From: Rhodospirillaceae bacterium
GTDB taxonomy: Bacteria; Pseudomonadota; Alphaproteobacteria; Rhodospirillales; UBA2165
Direction: 5' to 3'
Length of the DNA: 34,326 nt
NCBI GenBank assembly: GCA_018649725.1
Contig: JABIHH010000051.1
Location: 1 to 34,326, forward strand
Within the stretch, counting starts at the first letter, position 1. Each line of letters opens with the position of its first letter. This document shows, one piece after another, positions 9,151 to 15,502 of this stretch. A model generated the notes under the pieces. It made no database searches and was not told the origin of the DNA. It saw only the letters and a program-made list of their open reading frames with translations. Position numbers and translations under genes: made by a program.

Positions 9151-10056
9151 TCAGAGAAAACTGCCCGTCTTGAGCCAGTGGGCACAGTCTTCGCCGAGCT
9201 CATTTACAGCCATGGTTTCGTATTTGGCACAGTCCTCTTCGCTCAGAACATCTTTCCATCGACCATTGGTGCCCTTATGGACAAAGGTCTCAGCGCCGCC
9301 ATCCCAAAAAGCACCACCGAGTGGCACGCTGGTCGTGGCATTTTCTTTCATATAATCAAAGCTGCAATGGTGGAGGATTTTTTCCCAATTCGACTCGTCA
9401 ATGGGCTGGTCAATAAAGTCGGCAATCGAGCGGATTTCGCCCGCCATATCTTCTTTAAGCGCGCTGAAATGGATCAGCTTAACGTTCGGCAGATGCTGAA
9501 TTTCCCACCAGGTGCGCACATTTTCCCAAAACGACCAAAACGGAAAGCCGTCCTTATCCAGCCAATCGTGATAATATTGCTCAATAGTATCGACCGGCTT
9601 GCCCATCGGCGGTCCGACCCGGCCTGGCGTCTCGTTCAGTGCCTCATACCAAAAGTCATTGGCATTGATATGGTGATTGTAGAGGCTCCAAACCACGTCG
9701 CGACCATCACGTCCGATATAGATATATTTAGCCTCAGGCGAAAACACCAAGGCATCCACCGGCAAATGGGTCTTGATGAAACGCCGATGGGTCTGCGCTT
9801 CAACTTCCGGAATTTTGACTTCTTTGGGCGGCACCCGAAGATCAATCCAGGGGGACATGTCGGCAACCGGCAGGCCCTCTTCAGCATTAAAGATGAGCTG
9901 ACTCAGGATTTGCTGCACCCAGGTGGTGCCCGCCTTTGCCCATGTACTGATTATGATGTCATCATCGCGGAACGCGAACTCGTTCCAAAAAGTCGAATCC
10001 ATGTGATTGTTTTGCATTTCCCGAGTTTTCTCGGGCCACGAAATATCATCTGGCAT
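9151..10056 (-). CDS. PAPS-dependent sulfotransferase (cytosolic SULT type)
   Basis: 301 residues, full length for the sulfotransferase_1 family. It transfers sulfate from PAPS to a hydroxyl or amine of a small molecule. The 5'-phosphosulfate loop STWAKAGTTW is at 37-46, the catalytic histidine lies in KTHLP (H97), the 3'-phosphate site is GRDGRDVVWSL (R116, S124), and the C-terminal GTNGRWK segment matches the family's final PAPS contact. No signal peptide or membrane segment, so it acts in the cytoplasm. It starts after GGGAGAA and ends six bases from the convergent phosphatase gene. Acceptor unknown. Confidence 0.9.
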   Translation of the reverse strand: MPDDISWPEKTREMQNNHMDSTFWNEFAFRDDDIIISTWAKAGTTWVQQILSQLIFNAEEGLPVADMSPWIDLRVPPKEVKIPEVEAQTHRRFIKTHLPVDALVFSPEAKYIYIGRDGRDVVWSLYNHHINANDFWYEALNETPGRVGPPMGKPVDTIEQYYHDWLDKDGFPFWSFWENVRTWWEIQHLPNVKLIHFSALKEDMAGEIRSIADFIDQPIDESNWEKILHHCSFDYMKENATTSVPLGGAFWDGGAETFVHKGTNGRWKDVLSEEDCAKYETMAVNELGEDCAHWLKTGSFL

Positions 10057-10173
10057 TTCTATTCTCCCTGATCTGATTGTTTGTTTTTTTATTTTTATCG
10101 TGGAGATGTTAGCCGATTTAACTGCAAAATTAAACTGCCAGCTAATCTTAAAATTGAAATTGAGGAGAATAGC

Positions 10174-10191
10174 GGCCCAAATATTTGAGCC
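10174..10191. promoter_or_regulatory. 18-base inverted repeat upstream of the sulfotransferase
   Basis: GGCCCAAATATTTGAGCC is an inverted repeat with a single mismatched pair around the perfect core CAAATATTTG. It lies in the 178-base gap between the MarR gene and the sulfotransferase gene, about 120 bases before the sulfotransferase start. It could be an operator, possibly for the adjacent MarR protein, because MarR dimers bind AT-rich palindromes of this size. It could also be a weak hairpin; no run of T follows it on either strand. Nothing else in the gap stands out. Confidence 0.35.
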
Positions 10192-10234
10192 GGCGAGGTT
10201 GCGGCGTCAAAGTGAATATTTTTAACTCACCACC

Positions 10235-10690
10235 CTAGCCTGGCCCACAACGGACATAGTCGCCCCAGACGCGCTCGACTTGATTGAGGATGCGTTGGAC
10301 GTGGCCGACCTCGACGATCTCCATGCCTTCGACAGCGAGCGAATTGGCGGTGCGGGCTTCGAGCGCTTTTATTTTCTGACAGATTTCTTTTGATTTTTCG
10401 GTCAGCCTGATTTGCATGGAGCGCTTATCATGCTCGGCACGTTGCTGGTGGATATAGCCATATTCAACAAGCTTTTTTAAATTATAAGACACATTAGATC
10501 CTTGGTAATAGCCCCGTTCAATCAGTTCGCGAATGAGGATTTCCTGATCTCCAATATTGGTTAAAAGCAATGCTTGAACAGCTGTTAGATCTCGAATCCC
10601 CAAGCGGATAAGCTCGGCCCGGACAACATCCAAAAACTGACGATGCAGGCGTTCAATCGTTTTGGTTAAATTAGAATATGCATATTCCAT
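10235..10690 (-). CDS. MarR-family winged-helix regulator (LdtR-like)
   Basis: 151 residues with the MarR winged helix. The recognition helix region reads YYQGSNVSYNLKKLVEYGYI (81-100, approximately), and the wing follows as RAEHDKRSMQIRLTEKS. The YYQGSNVSYN segment matches the LdtR subgroup of alphaproteobacteria, which controls an L,D-transpeptidase and stress genes in Liberibacter. LdtR assignment is from memory of the family. The gene starts 17 bases after the tadE-like stop, with its own AGGA site, so it may be partly cotranscribed with the pilus locus. Confidence 0.8.
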   Translation of the reverse strand: MEYAYSNLTKTIERLHRQFLDVVRAELIRLGIRDLTAVQALLLTNIGDQEILIRELIERGYYQGSNVSYNLKKLVEYGYIHQQRAEHDKRSMQIRLTEKSKEICQKIKALEARTANSLAVEGMEIVEVGHVQRILNQVERVWGDYVRCGPG

Positions 10691-10707
10691 GTCGTGTCCT
10701 AACGTGT

Positions 10708-11142
10708 CTATTGAATTGATAATGTCACCTCTGCGGAAAGTTGGGTATCGCTCTGAGGCAATAAGAGCGGGGCATAAATGTCGGTCAGGGATACGGTAAC
10801 AAATTGGTTGGGGACACTGCCATCGAGGGGACAGGTTTGCCCACAGATCAGCGCGACCTTAGCGCATTCACAAAAAACGCTCGTCGAGACTGTGAGATTA
10901 TCTGTAGACTTGCTGGTCGCGCCGAATACTGCGGCTTGAATGCCAGCCGTATCATCGCTGTCTAGCAGAGCATATTCCGCACCCACTCGAGCGGCTGACT
11001 TTAAAACCAGACTCTCCGAAACGGCGCTGCCGATATCAAACAGGCTGAGCGCGACAATCAACAAGATGGGCGTCACCAGTGCAAACTCGGTTGCCGCAAC
11101 GCCACTTGTTGAGCGGCAAAATTTATTGAGAAAAAATTTCAT
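10708..11142 (-). CDS. TadE-like pilus assembly pseudopilin
   Basis: 144 residues. A short basic N-terminus is followed by TSGVAATEFALVTPILLIVA, the prepilin-like, single membrane helix of TadE proteins with the conserved Glu (E19). The rest is periplasmic, with an unusual cysteine cluster (FCEC, then CGQTCP). An upstream in-frame ATG at 11280 exists, but ATG 11142 is right because AGGAGC precedes it and because the longer form would run back over the tadG-like gene. It is the last pilus gene of the operon, ten bases after the tadG-like stop. TadE proteins are minor pseudopilins needed for Flp pilus assembly. A truncated relative lies at 15503-15841. Confidence 0.82.
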   Translation of the reverse strand: MKFFLNKFCRSTSGVAATEFALVTPILLIVALSLFDIGSAVSESLVLKSAARVGAEYALLDSDDTAGIQAAVFGATSKSTDNLTVSTSVFCECAKVALICGQTCPLDGSVPNQFVTVSLTDIYAPLLLPQSDTQLSAEVTLSIQ

Positions 11143-11152
11143 TGCTTTGCTC

Positions 11153-12424
11153 CTATTCCACCAACTGAACATGGCCGGGCACGGACAAGGATGCAGTCCC
11201 AACGCCATCACATTCATTGTCCAGATCGGCACTGCCTTGAATTTCAACCGTATTGGCAACGATCTGGGTGCAGCCGCCACCGGTTGCGTTATTGCCGAGA
11301 AATCTCACATGGGTATTCGGCATATAAATTGCGCCGGTAAAATTAGAGACGGAATTACCGTTGAAGGTATTCGGGCTACCCTCACTATCCGGATCTTGGA
11401 AAAATAGTACCCCTGCATATGTGCCGGTATTGGGCGCTGTTATATCGATGGCACCACCGCCATTTATTGTCACGACAGGATCGTTAGAACCGGCATTATT
11501 CGCGAGGTAGATCGTCACGCCAGTGCCCGTGACTGTGGCATTGGCGCCGATTTCAAAATCACCACCATCCATAATATAAACGCCGGGCTGCATCGTGACT
11601 TGACCAGTTTGCAAGTCTGCGCCCCCGCAATAGCGGCCCGGCGCCATCGTCACGACCTGACTAGGCGCGCCGACAATCTTATAATTATTTTCACTGCATG
11701 CCACCGGATCAGTTGGAATTGCCAATCCAGCGTAAGGGTCTGACACAACAGGTCCTTTGGTAACCGGCTTAGAACAACCGGTTAAGTTCAACCCCGACGT
11801 TGCATCAACACCGCCAACGGCAGAAACACATTCGGTCGTTACATCGGCACTGCCGGAAACGGAAATCGCGGTCGTGGAAATTGAATTCGACGCGATGGTG
11901 CAGTTGGTCATGGATACGACTGAACTGCCGGAAAAATCGATGGCGCTATCTGCTGTCGGATCGAGAGCGAGCACACACGCTTCGGTTCCAGGGGCAACAC
12001 GTGCGACCGCCCGGACATTTATCGATCCAGCATTGGTTAAAAAGTACGATGTTATCAGTGTCGTTATGGCGGCGCTTAAATTGGCCTCAACCGCCTCATC
12101 GCCGGTATAGGCGCCACTAAGCGGTGGGTAATTTATCGAATTTGTTGCCACGTCCAAAACATAATTGTTTCGAACAGCTTCCTCGATCGCTGTCTCTTTG
12201 ATCTGCGTTTCCGAGGCCGATCTCCGCAATTGATGCGCGCCGGCAATTGCCGCCGCATCTGCCGCTGATTGCAGTGTATTGCGTTGACTGTACCACACAG
12301 CCGTCTCTACACCGAGGGCGGTAAAGCCTAACAATATAGGAAGGCCGAGGGCCATGCTGACAACAACTGAGCCAGACTTATGGGTCCAAAATTGCCGCCA
12401 ATTATGTTGTTGCTGCTGGCTCAT
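11153..12424 (-). CDS. TadG-like Flp pilus-associated protein
   Basis: 423 residues. The N-terminus is typical TadG: a basic stretch, the membrane helix GSVVVSMALGLPILLGFTAL, then ETAVWYSQRNTLQSAADAAA and a helical segment IAGAHQL. The exported remainder is rich in Gly, Thr, Asn, Val and acidic residues, with few lysines, and reads like beta-strand repeats (for example TMAPGRYCGG, TMQPGVYIMDGG). TadG-like proteins anchor or decorate the Flp pilus system. The start overlaps the stop of the 51-residue gene as ATGA, so its translation is probably coupled to that gene and hence to the second riboswitch. No other Tad machinery (ATPase, TadB/C, secretin) is in the window. Confidence 0.85.
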   Translation of the reverse strand: MSQQQQHNWRQFWTHKSGSVVVSMALGLPILLGFTALGVETAVWYSQRNTLQSAADAAAIAGAHQLRRSASETQIKETAIEEAVRNNYVLDVATNSINYPPLSGAYTGDEAVEANLSAAITTLITSYFLTNAGSINVRAVARVAPGTEACVLALDPTADSAIDFSGSSVVSMTNCTIASNSISTTAISVSGSADVTTECVSAVGGVDATSGLNLTGCSKPVTKGPVVSDPYAGLAIPTDPVACSENNYKIVGAPSQVVTMAPGRYCGGADLQTGQVTMQPGVYIMDGGDFEIGANATVTGTGVTIYLANNAGSNDPVVTINGGGAIDITAPNTGTYAGVLFFQDPDSEGSPNTFNGNSVSNFTGAIYMPNTHVRFLGNNATGGGCTQIVANTVEIQGSADLDNECDGVGTASLSVPGHVQLVE

Positions 12425-12576
12425 TTCCAGCCGCTCGACACCGTTTTAGAAGCCATCGCAACGACTGCAAAAAGTGTTGCTACGGAAATATATGGATCGC
12501 CATAAGGCAGAGCATCAAAAAGATTTGAATATCCGGTCCAGGCGGAATCAACGAGGTTGTATAAATAAGTAGCCAT
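12421..12576 (-). CDS. 51-residue small membrane-like protein in the pilus operon
   Basis: A short frame between flp and the tadG-like gene: ATG 12576, stop TGA 12421-12423. It begins MATYLYNLVDSAWTGYSN and has a hydrophobic stretch (YISVATLFAVVAMA, about 29-42) before a short basic tail (SKTVSSGWK). It is not an Flp pilin: the processing motif with Glu-Tyr is absent. Support for it being real: an AAAGGAAA ribosome site at good spacing, ATGA coupling to the tadG-like gene, position directly after a riboswitch-like leader, and coding-like composition. I do not recognise the family. It may be a pilus accessory or a leader peptide that carries regulation to tadG. Confidence 0.72.
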   Translation of the reverse strand: MATYLYNLVDSAWTGYSNLFDALPYGDPYISVATLFAVVAMASKTVSSGWK

Positions 12577-12582
12577 TTTAAA

Positions 12583-12686
12583 TTTCCTTTCTGTAACGCC
12601 GCCACCTTCGTTTCTCTATTTTGTGAAACCTTAGGCCGGTCATTTTGCGCGCCATTATTTCTAATGGTTTGCCTTTTAAGGGAATT
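12583..12686 (-). promoter_or_regulatory. Cyclic di-GMP-I (GEMM-I) riboswitch, diverged copy
   Basis: RNA leader read on the minus strand, between flp and the 51-residue gene. It has GGCAAACC, a stem CCAUUA-GAAA-UAAUGG with the GNRA loop, CGCAAA, GGCCUAA, a new P3 stem (GUUUC/GAAAC) and GGUGGCGGCGUUACAGAAAGG. These match the order and spacing of GEMM-I RNAs. The ligand-contacting G before CAAACC and the C of GUUAC are kept. It differs from the copy at 12963-13066 in the middle and has GUUACA in place of GUUACC. The P1-extending pair UUCC/GGAA includes the Shine-Dalgarno of the next gene. Ligand binding is predicted, not shown. Confidence 0.75.
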
Positions 12687-12706
12687 TTGGAAGTTACCTT
12701 AGATCC

Positions 12707-12735
12707 GGGCGTAGAAGCCGAATGCCTCTACGCCC
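12707..12735 (-). terminator. Strong hairpin after flp (attenuator or 3'-end stabiliser)
   Basis: GGGCGTAGAGGC and GCTTCTACGCCC form a 12-pair stem with one G-U and a five-base loop. A second outer match (AGATCC 12701-12706 with GGATCT 12747-12752) brackets it. It starts some 20 bases after the flp stop and lies just before the second riboswitch. On the minus strand no U-run follows, so it is not a textbook terminator; on the plus strand GTTTATTTTT follows. It may reduce read-through from the highly expressed pilin gene or protect the flp mRNA end. Confidence 0.6.
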
Positions 12736-12757
12736 CGTTTATTTTTGGATCTAATTC

Positions 12758-12955
12758 TTAAGCGAGGGCATCCGTGATCGTTTGGAACATCGCGGTCAAT
12801 GAGTCGCCAACCAAAGCCAACGCACCAATGATTACGATGGAGATGCCAGCAGCAATCAAACCATACTCAATGGCAGTTGCACCCGAGTCATCATTTTTAA
12901 AAGTCAGAAATTTAACTTGAGCTTTTTCGACGAGAGTCATTTTTTCGTTAGACAT
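12758..12955 (-). CDS. flp: Flp/Fap-type major pilin
   Basis: 65 residues. A short leader is followed by DDSGATAIEYGLIAAGISIV, with the Gly cleavage site and the Glu-Tyr pair that define Flp pilins cut by the TadV/CpaA prepilin peptidase. The long hydrophobic helix and short tail (GDSLTAMFQTITDALA) are of the usual size. An in-frame ATG exists at 12988, but that would translate the riboswitch; ATG 12955 has AAAGGA at good distance. As the first gene of the locus it is expected to be made in excess over tadG/tadE. Control is probably by the riboswitch upstream. Confidence 0.92.
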   Translation of the reverse strand: MSNEKMTLVEKAQVKFLTFKNDDSGATAIEYGLIAAGISIVIIGALALVGDSLTAMFQTITDALA

Positions 12956-12962
12956 AATATAT

Positions 12963-13066
12963 TTTCCTTTCGGTAACCCCGCTGCCATAACCCAGAATTA
13001 TTCTGAGGTCTTAAGCCGGAGGTTTTGCGTCCCATCGTTTCCGATGGTTTGCCTTTTCGAGGGAAA
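12963..13066 (-). promoter_or_regulatory. Cyclic di-GMP-I (GEMM-I) riboswitch in the flp leader
   Basis: Leader of the flp mRNA, minus strand. From 5' to 3' it has GGCAAACC, a perfect six-pair stem CCAUCG-GAAA-CGAUGG with the GNRA tetraloop, GACGCAAAACC, UCCGGCUUAA, a P3 stem (CUCAGAA/UUCUGGG) and GGCAGCGGGGUUACCGAAAGG. This agrees closely with the Vibrio Vc2 class I aptamer. The base before CAAACC is G, as in cyclic di-GMP rather than cGAMP sensors, and the C that contacts the other guanine is present. The only notable deviation is A for G after CGCAAA. UUUCC at the 5' end can pair with GGAAA of the Shine-Dalgarno, so bound ligand could hide the ribosome site. Confidence 0.9.
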
Positions 13067-13069
13067 TTA

Positions 13070-13115
13070 GGCTGTTCATTTGATCAAAAATTTCTTAACT
13101 CTAGGTTGAACAGCC
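13070..13115. repeat. Perfect 9-base inverted repeat just upstream of the flp riboswitch
   Basis: GGCTGTTCA (13070-13078) and TGAACAGCC (13107-13115) are perfect inverted copies separated by 28 AT-rich bases. On the minus strand this would be a hairpin immediately 5' of the aptamer, if transcription starts before it, or an operator if it starts after it. The second riboswitch copy lacks it and has the GC hairpin instead. Confidence 0.5.
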
Positions 13116-13340
13116 CGCCTTCGAAATTGTGATTTTAATATAACGACCTCGCTCGACATACTCAGTGATGCAGGTCACTAGATTGAAAAAAAGTGAAAAC
13201 ATAGAATTTATTTACCTAAAACCAGCGGTTTTCTAACAGTTTTTCTTTGAGTTTTATTTGCAGCTTTTATTTGCGAGGGTTCAAATGTTAGTTTATTTGT
13301 CACGAATTAACCCCCTATTTCGCTAGTTACAGGAATTAGA
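13116..13340. promoter_or_regulatory. Divergent promoter region between the flp operon and the rhodanese gene
   Basis: AT-rich region expected to hold promoters for both directions. The only clear structure I see is the short palindrome AAAACC-AGC-GGTTTT at 13218-13232. I find no convincing sigma-54 or sigma-70 pair for either strand. The rhodanese gene has an AGGAATT ribosome site at the right end. Confidence 0.4.
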
Positions 13341-13736
13341 ATGACCATTAAAGGTGTTAAAGAGCTGATCGCCGAAGCCGAAGCCGAGATCGAAACGTTA
13401 ACCGTCGAACAGGCTTTAGCTGCCAATGATGATCCTGAAGTTCAACTCATTGATCTGCGCGACATTCGAGAGCTGTGGCGAGAAGGTGTTGTCCCTGGGG
13501 CACTTCATGTGCCGCGAGGCATGCTGGAATTTTGGGTCGCACCTGACAGTGCTTATCATAAAGACATCTTTGCCTCAGGGAAAAAGTTCATATTTTTCTG
13601 TGCCCTCGGGCATCGCTCGGCGCTGGCGACCTTCGCGGCTCAGAATATGGGTCTCACGCCGGTCGCTCATATCGAGGGTGGCTACACGGCGTGGAAAGAA
13701 ACCGGCGCACCGACAGAAGCCAAAGAGCGCAAGTAA
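13341..13736 (+). CDS. Rhodanese-like domain protein
   Basis: Single rhodanese domain, 131 residues. The active-site loop is FFCALGHRSAL, with nucleophilic C87 and the R/S of the loop present, so sulfur transfer from thiosulfate or a persulfide is plausible. LIDLRDIRELWREGVVPGA and HIEGGYTAWKE are the standard flanking motifs. No signal peptide; cytoplasmic. It is followed five bases later by a HupE/UreJ-like gene. The partner is unknown. Confidence 0.88.
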   Translation: MTIKGVKELIAEAEAEIETLTVEQALAANDDPEVQLIDLRDIRELWREGVVPGALHVPRGMLEFWVAPDSAYHKDIFASGKKFIFFCALGHRSALATFAAQNMGLTPVAHIEGGYTAWKETGAPTEAKERK

Positions 13737-13741
13737 AACTT

Positions 13742-14839
13742 ATGAAGCTATCTCGGTACATTGCGATAGGATTACTTCTAATTGCACTACCGGTTGAAGC
13801 CCTCGCCCATCAGGTATTTCTATCTTCAGCCCGCATCGCCGAAAACCCGGATCGTCAAATTTCAGTGGAACTCCGTGCTGAAGGAGAGGATTTGGCTAAA
13901 GTTTTTAAGGTGCCGCTGACCATTAGAGGCGGTATCGTCAATCCGCATGAATTGAAAAAACATCAGGCCCGAATTACAAAATATCTGCTAGCCAAATTTG
14001 CTGTCGCCAACGCCGAAGGGAACAGCTGCTCTTTTATCTCCGAGACGAGCGAAGCAAATTTCAACGCAGTCGCTTTGACAACCAAATGGGATTGTAAAAA
14101 AATCGACGGCGAGTTGTTCTATCAAACCTCATTGTTCTTCGATGAAAGTGAAACCGCCGGGCAATTGGCTTTTATCAAAGGCATGAAGAATGAAACCCCA
14201 CCCCTCCTCAATTCAAAGACGCCAAAAATCAGCATCACCGGACCGCCCCCGACCTTCCTGGAAACAACAACGCGATTTGTCGCCGCTGGCATTGAGCATA
14301 TTTTTCTGGGCTATGACCACATAGCGTTTCTAATCGCCCTCCTGCTCTGGGCACAGCGATTCTTATCGGTGATAAAAATCGTCACAGCTTTTACGGTTGC
14401 CCATACAATAACCCTGACCCTCGCCACCCTAGATGTCGTTAGTCTGCCGTCAATTTTTGTTGAAGCCGCAATCGCTGCAACCATCATCTATGTCGCAGCA
14501 GAGAATTTTTTTCGGCGCGATGTCGATGAACGCTGGCCGCTGACTTTTTTCTTGGGGCTGGTGCATGGCTTCGGCTTTGCCAGCGTCTTGCAGGAATTTG
14601 GCTTGCCGGAAAATGCGATGATCACCGCCCTCGCGATGTTTAATGTCGGCGTCGAGATCGGCCAGATCGCCATTGTCGGCATTTGCCTGCCCATTATCCT
14701 TGTCATCGATCACTTAGTAGTTCGCAATTCCCCCAACGCCCCCAACAACCGGCGCAACCCAATCTTTGTCTATCTGACTTCCGGCGTTATCCTGTTGTTT
14801 GGTGTTTACTGGTTTATAGACCGGGTATTTTTGGCCTGA
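13742..14839 (+). CDS. HupE/UreJ-like membrane protein
   Basis: 365 residues from ATG 13742. A cleavable signal (LSRYIAIGLLLIALPVEALA) is followed by a periplasmic domain of about 170 residues. The C-terminal half is several membrane helices with histidine-rich turns: GIEHIFLGYDHIAFLIALLL, TAFTVAHTITLTLATL and GLVHGFGFASVL. This is the HupE/UreJ_2 family, proposed to move nickel, cobalt or similar metals, though many members are untested. The frame is open upstream to 13691, but that would overlap the rhodanese gene; the chosen ATG gives a proper signal peptide. Cotranscribed with the rhodanese gene. Confidence 0.82.
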   Translation: MKLSRYIAIGLLLIALPVEALAHQVFLSSARIAENPDRQISVELRAEGEDLAKVFKVPLTIRGGIVNPHELKKHQARITKYLLAKFAVANAEGNSCSFISETSEANFNAVALTTKWDCKKIDGELFYQTSLFFDESETAGQLAFIKGMKNETPPLLNSKTPKISITGPPPTFLETTTRFVAAGIEHIFLGYDHIAFLIALLLWAQRFLSVIKIVTAFTVAHTITLTLATLDVVSLPSIFVEAAIAATIIYVAAENFFRRDVDERWPLTFFLGLVHGFGFASVLQEFGLPENAMITALAMFNVGVEIGQIAIVGICLPIILVIDHLVVRNSPNAPNNRRNPIFVYLTSGVILLFGVYWFIDRVFLA

Positions 14840-14862
14840 GTCCTTTGACGCGCATCAACGAC

Positions 14863-14916
14863 ATATTTCCGGGAAAAGTTTAGAATCCCGGCGTCTAATT
14901 AGAGATGGAGGAATAT
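14863..14916 (+). promoter_or_regulatory. Structured 5' leader of the hsp20 gene, possible RNA thermometer
   Basis: CCGGGA (14869-14874) and TCCCGG (14886-14891) make a six-pair hairpin in the short gap before hsp20. Outside it, ATATTTCC (14863-14870) can pair, with one bulged base, with GGAATAT (14910-14916), which covers part of the GGAGG ribosome site. Small heat shock genes of alphaproteobacteria often have ROSE-type thermometers that hide the ribosome site this way, but the ROSE consensus is not evident and the two pairings share two bases. Confidence 0.3.
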
Positions 14917-14917
14917 T

Positions 14918-15352
14918 ATGGTTGAAACATCATATCGAGTTCCTGTTCATCACGGGGGCAATTTTTGGGGTGGGTTAATGGATCCCCTCAAAGGTATCGG
15001 CAATAAAATTTCCGATTTTTTCTCGCCTACTGCTGAAGCTTCCGGCAATGATCAGCTCTATGAAATTCATGTTGAACTGCCCGGCGTCGATGAAGAAGAC
15101 ATTGACGTCACCACGGATGATAATGTTCTTTTGATTAAAGGTGAGCGGAAGTTTGAGCGGGAAGAAGAAGGCAGGACCTACTACTTTTCGGAGCGGAGTT
15201 ATGGCCAGTTTCAAAGGTCGTTCCGTTTGCCGGGCGACGCTGACTTAGCCAAGGTTGCTGCCACCTATACGGATGGCGTCCTGACGGTGAAAGTCGCCAA
15301 AAAAGAAGCCGGTCGGAATGGAGAGCAACGTATTCCGGTCAACCGCGGCTAA
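14918..15352 (+). CDS. Small heat shock protein, Hsp20/alpha-crystallin family
   Basis: 144 residues, normal length for an IbpA/Hsp20 chaperone that holds unfolding proteins. The alpha-crystallin domain spans about 45-137: ELPGVDEEDIDVTTDDNVLL, then GERKFEREEEGRTY, a strand YGQFQRSFRLPGDAD, and the DGVLTVKVAKKE end. The N-terminus has the short hydrophobic FFSP region. A strong GGAGG ribosome site is six bases before ATG. Translation control by temperature is discussed under the leader feature. Confidence 0.92.
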   Translation: MVETSYRVPVHHGGNFWGGLMDPLKGIGNKISDFFSPTAEASGNDQLYEIHVELPGVDEEDIDVTTDDNVLLIKGERKFEREEEGRTYYFSERSYGQFQRSFRLPGDADLAKVAATYTDGVLTVKVAKKEAGRNGEQRIPVNRG

Positions 15353-15386
15353 GATCAATTTGTGACATTTTAGTCAAACAGACCAT

Positions 15387-15500
15387 CTACATTCGTTCAA
15401 TATAGTCCTTGCGGTTGAGGTTTTCGTCAGGCTCGCCTGCAAGAGCCCCGCGCACCCACTCGGCTGAAAAATGAAAAGTCGTATGTCCACCAAGTGCCTT
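15387..15500 (-). pseudogene. Orphan 3' gene fragment, unknown family
   Basis: On the minus strand a coding-like frame enters near 15500 and stops at 15387-15389. Its residues include GHTTFHFSAEWVRGALAGEP and end in NRKDYIERM, composition typical of a real protein C-terminus. There is no start codon in sensible context, and the frame becomes unlike protein where the TadE remnant begins. I infer the tail of a gene cut by a rearrangement. I do not recognise the family, and the fragment could be chance. Confidence 0.3.
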
Positions 15501-15502
15501 AG

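Noticed and set aside
9178..10071. 297-codon frame on the plus strand opposite the sulfotransferase
   Set aside because: The minus-strand gene has full sulfotransferase motifs; this frame has no known motif, no ribosome site, and composition of a shadow.
11143..11280. Longer TadE start at 11280
   Set aside because: It would translate the out-of-frame end of the tadG-like gene; the inner ATG 11142 has an AGGAGC ribosome site.
12956..12988. Upstream ATG that would extend the Flp pilin by 11 residues
   Set aside because: The extra codons lie in the 3' part of the riboswitch and its ribosome site; the inner ATG has AAAGGA and gives a normal pilin.
12583..13066. Cyclic GMP-AMP-sensing variant of the GEMM RNA
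   Set aside because: Both copies have G, not A, before CAAACC, which favours cyclic di-GMP; not fully excluded without binding data.
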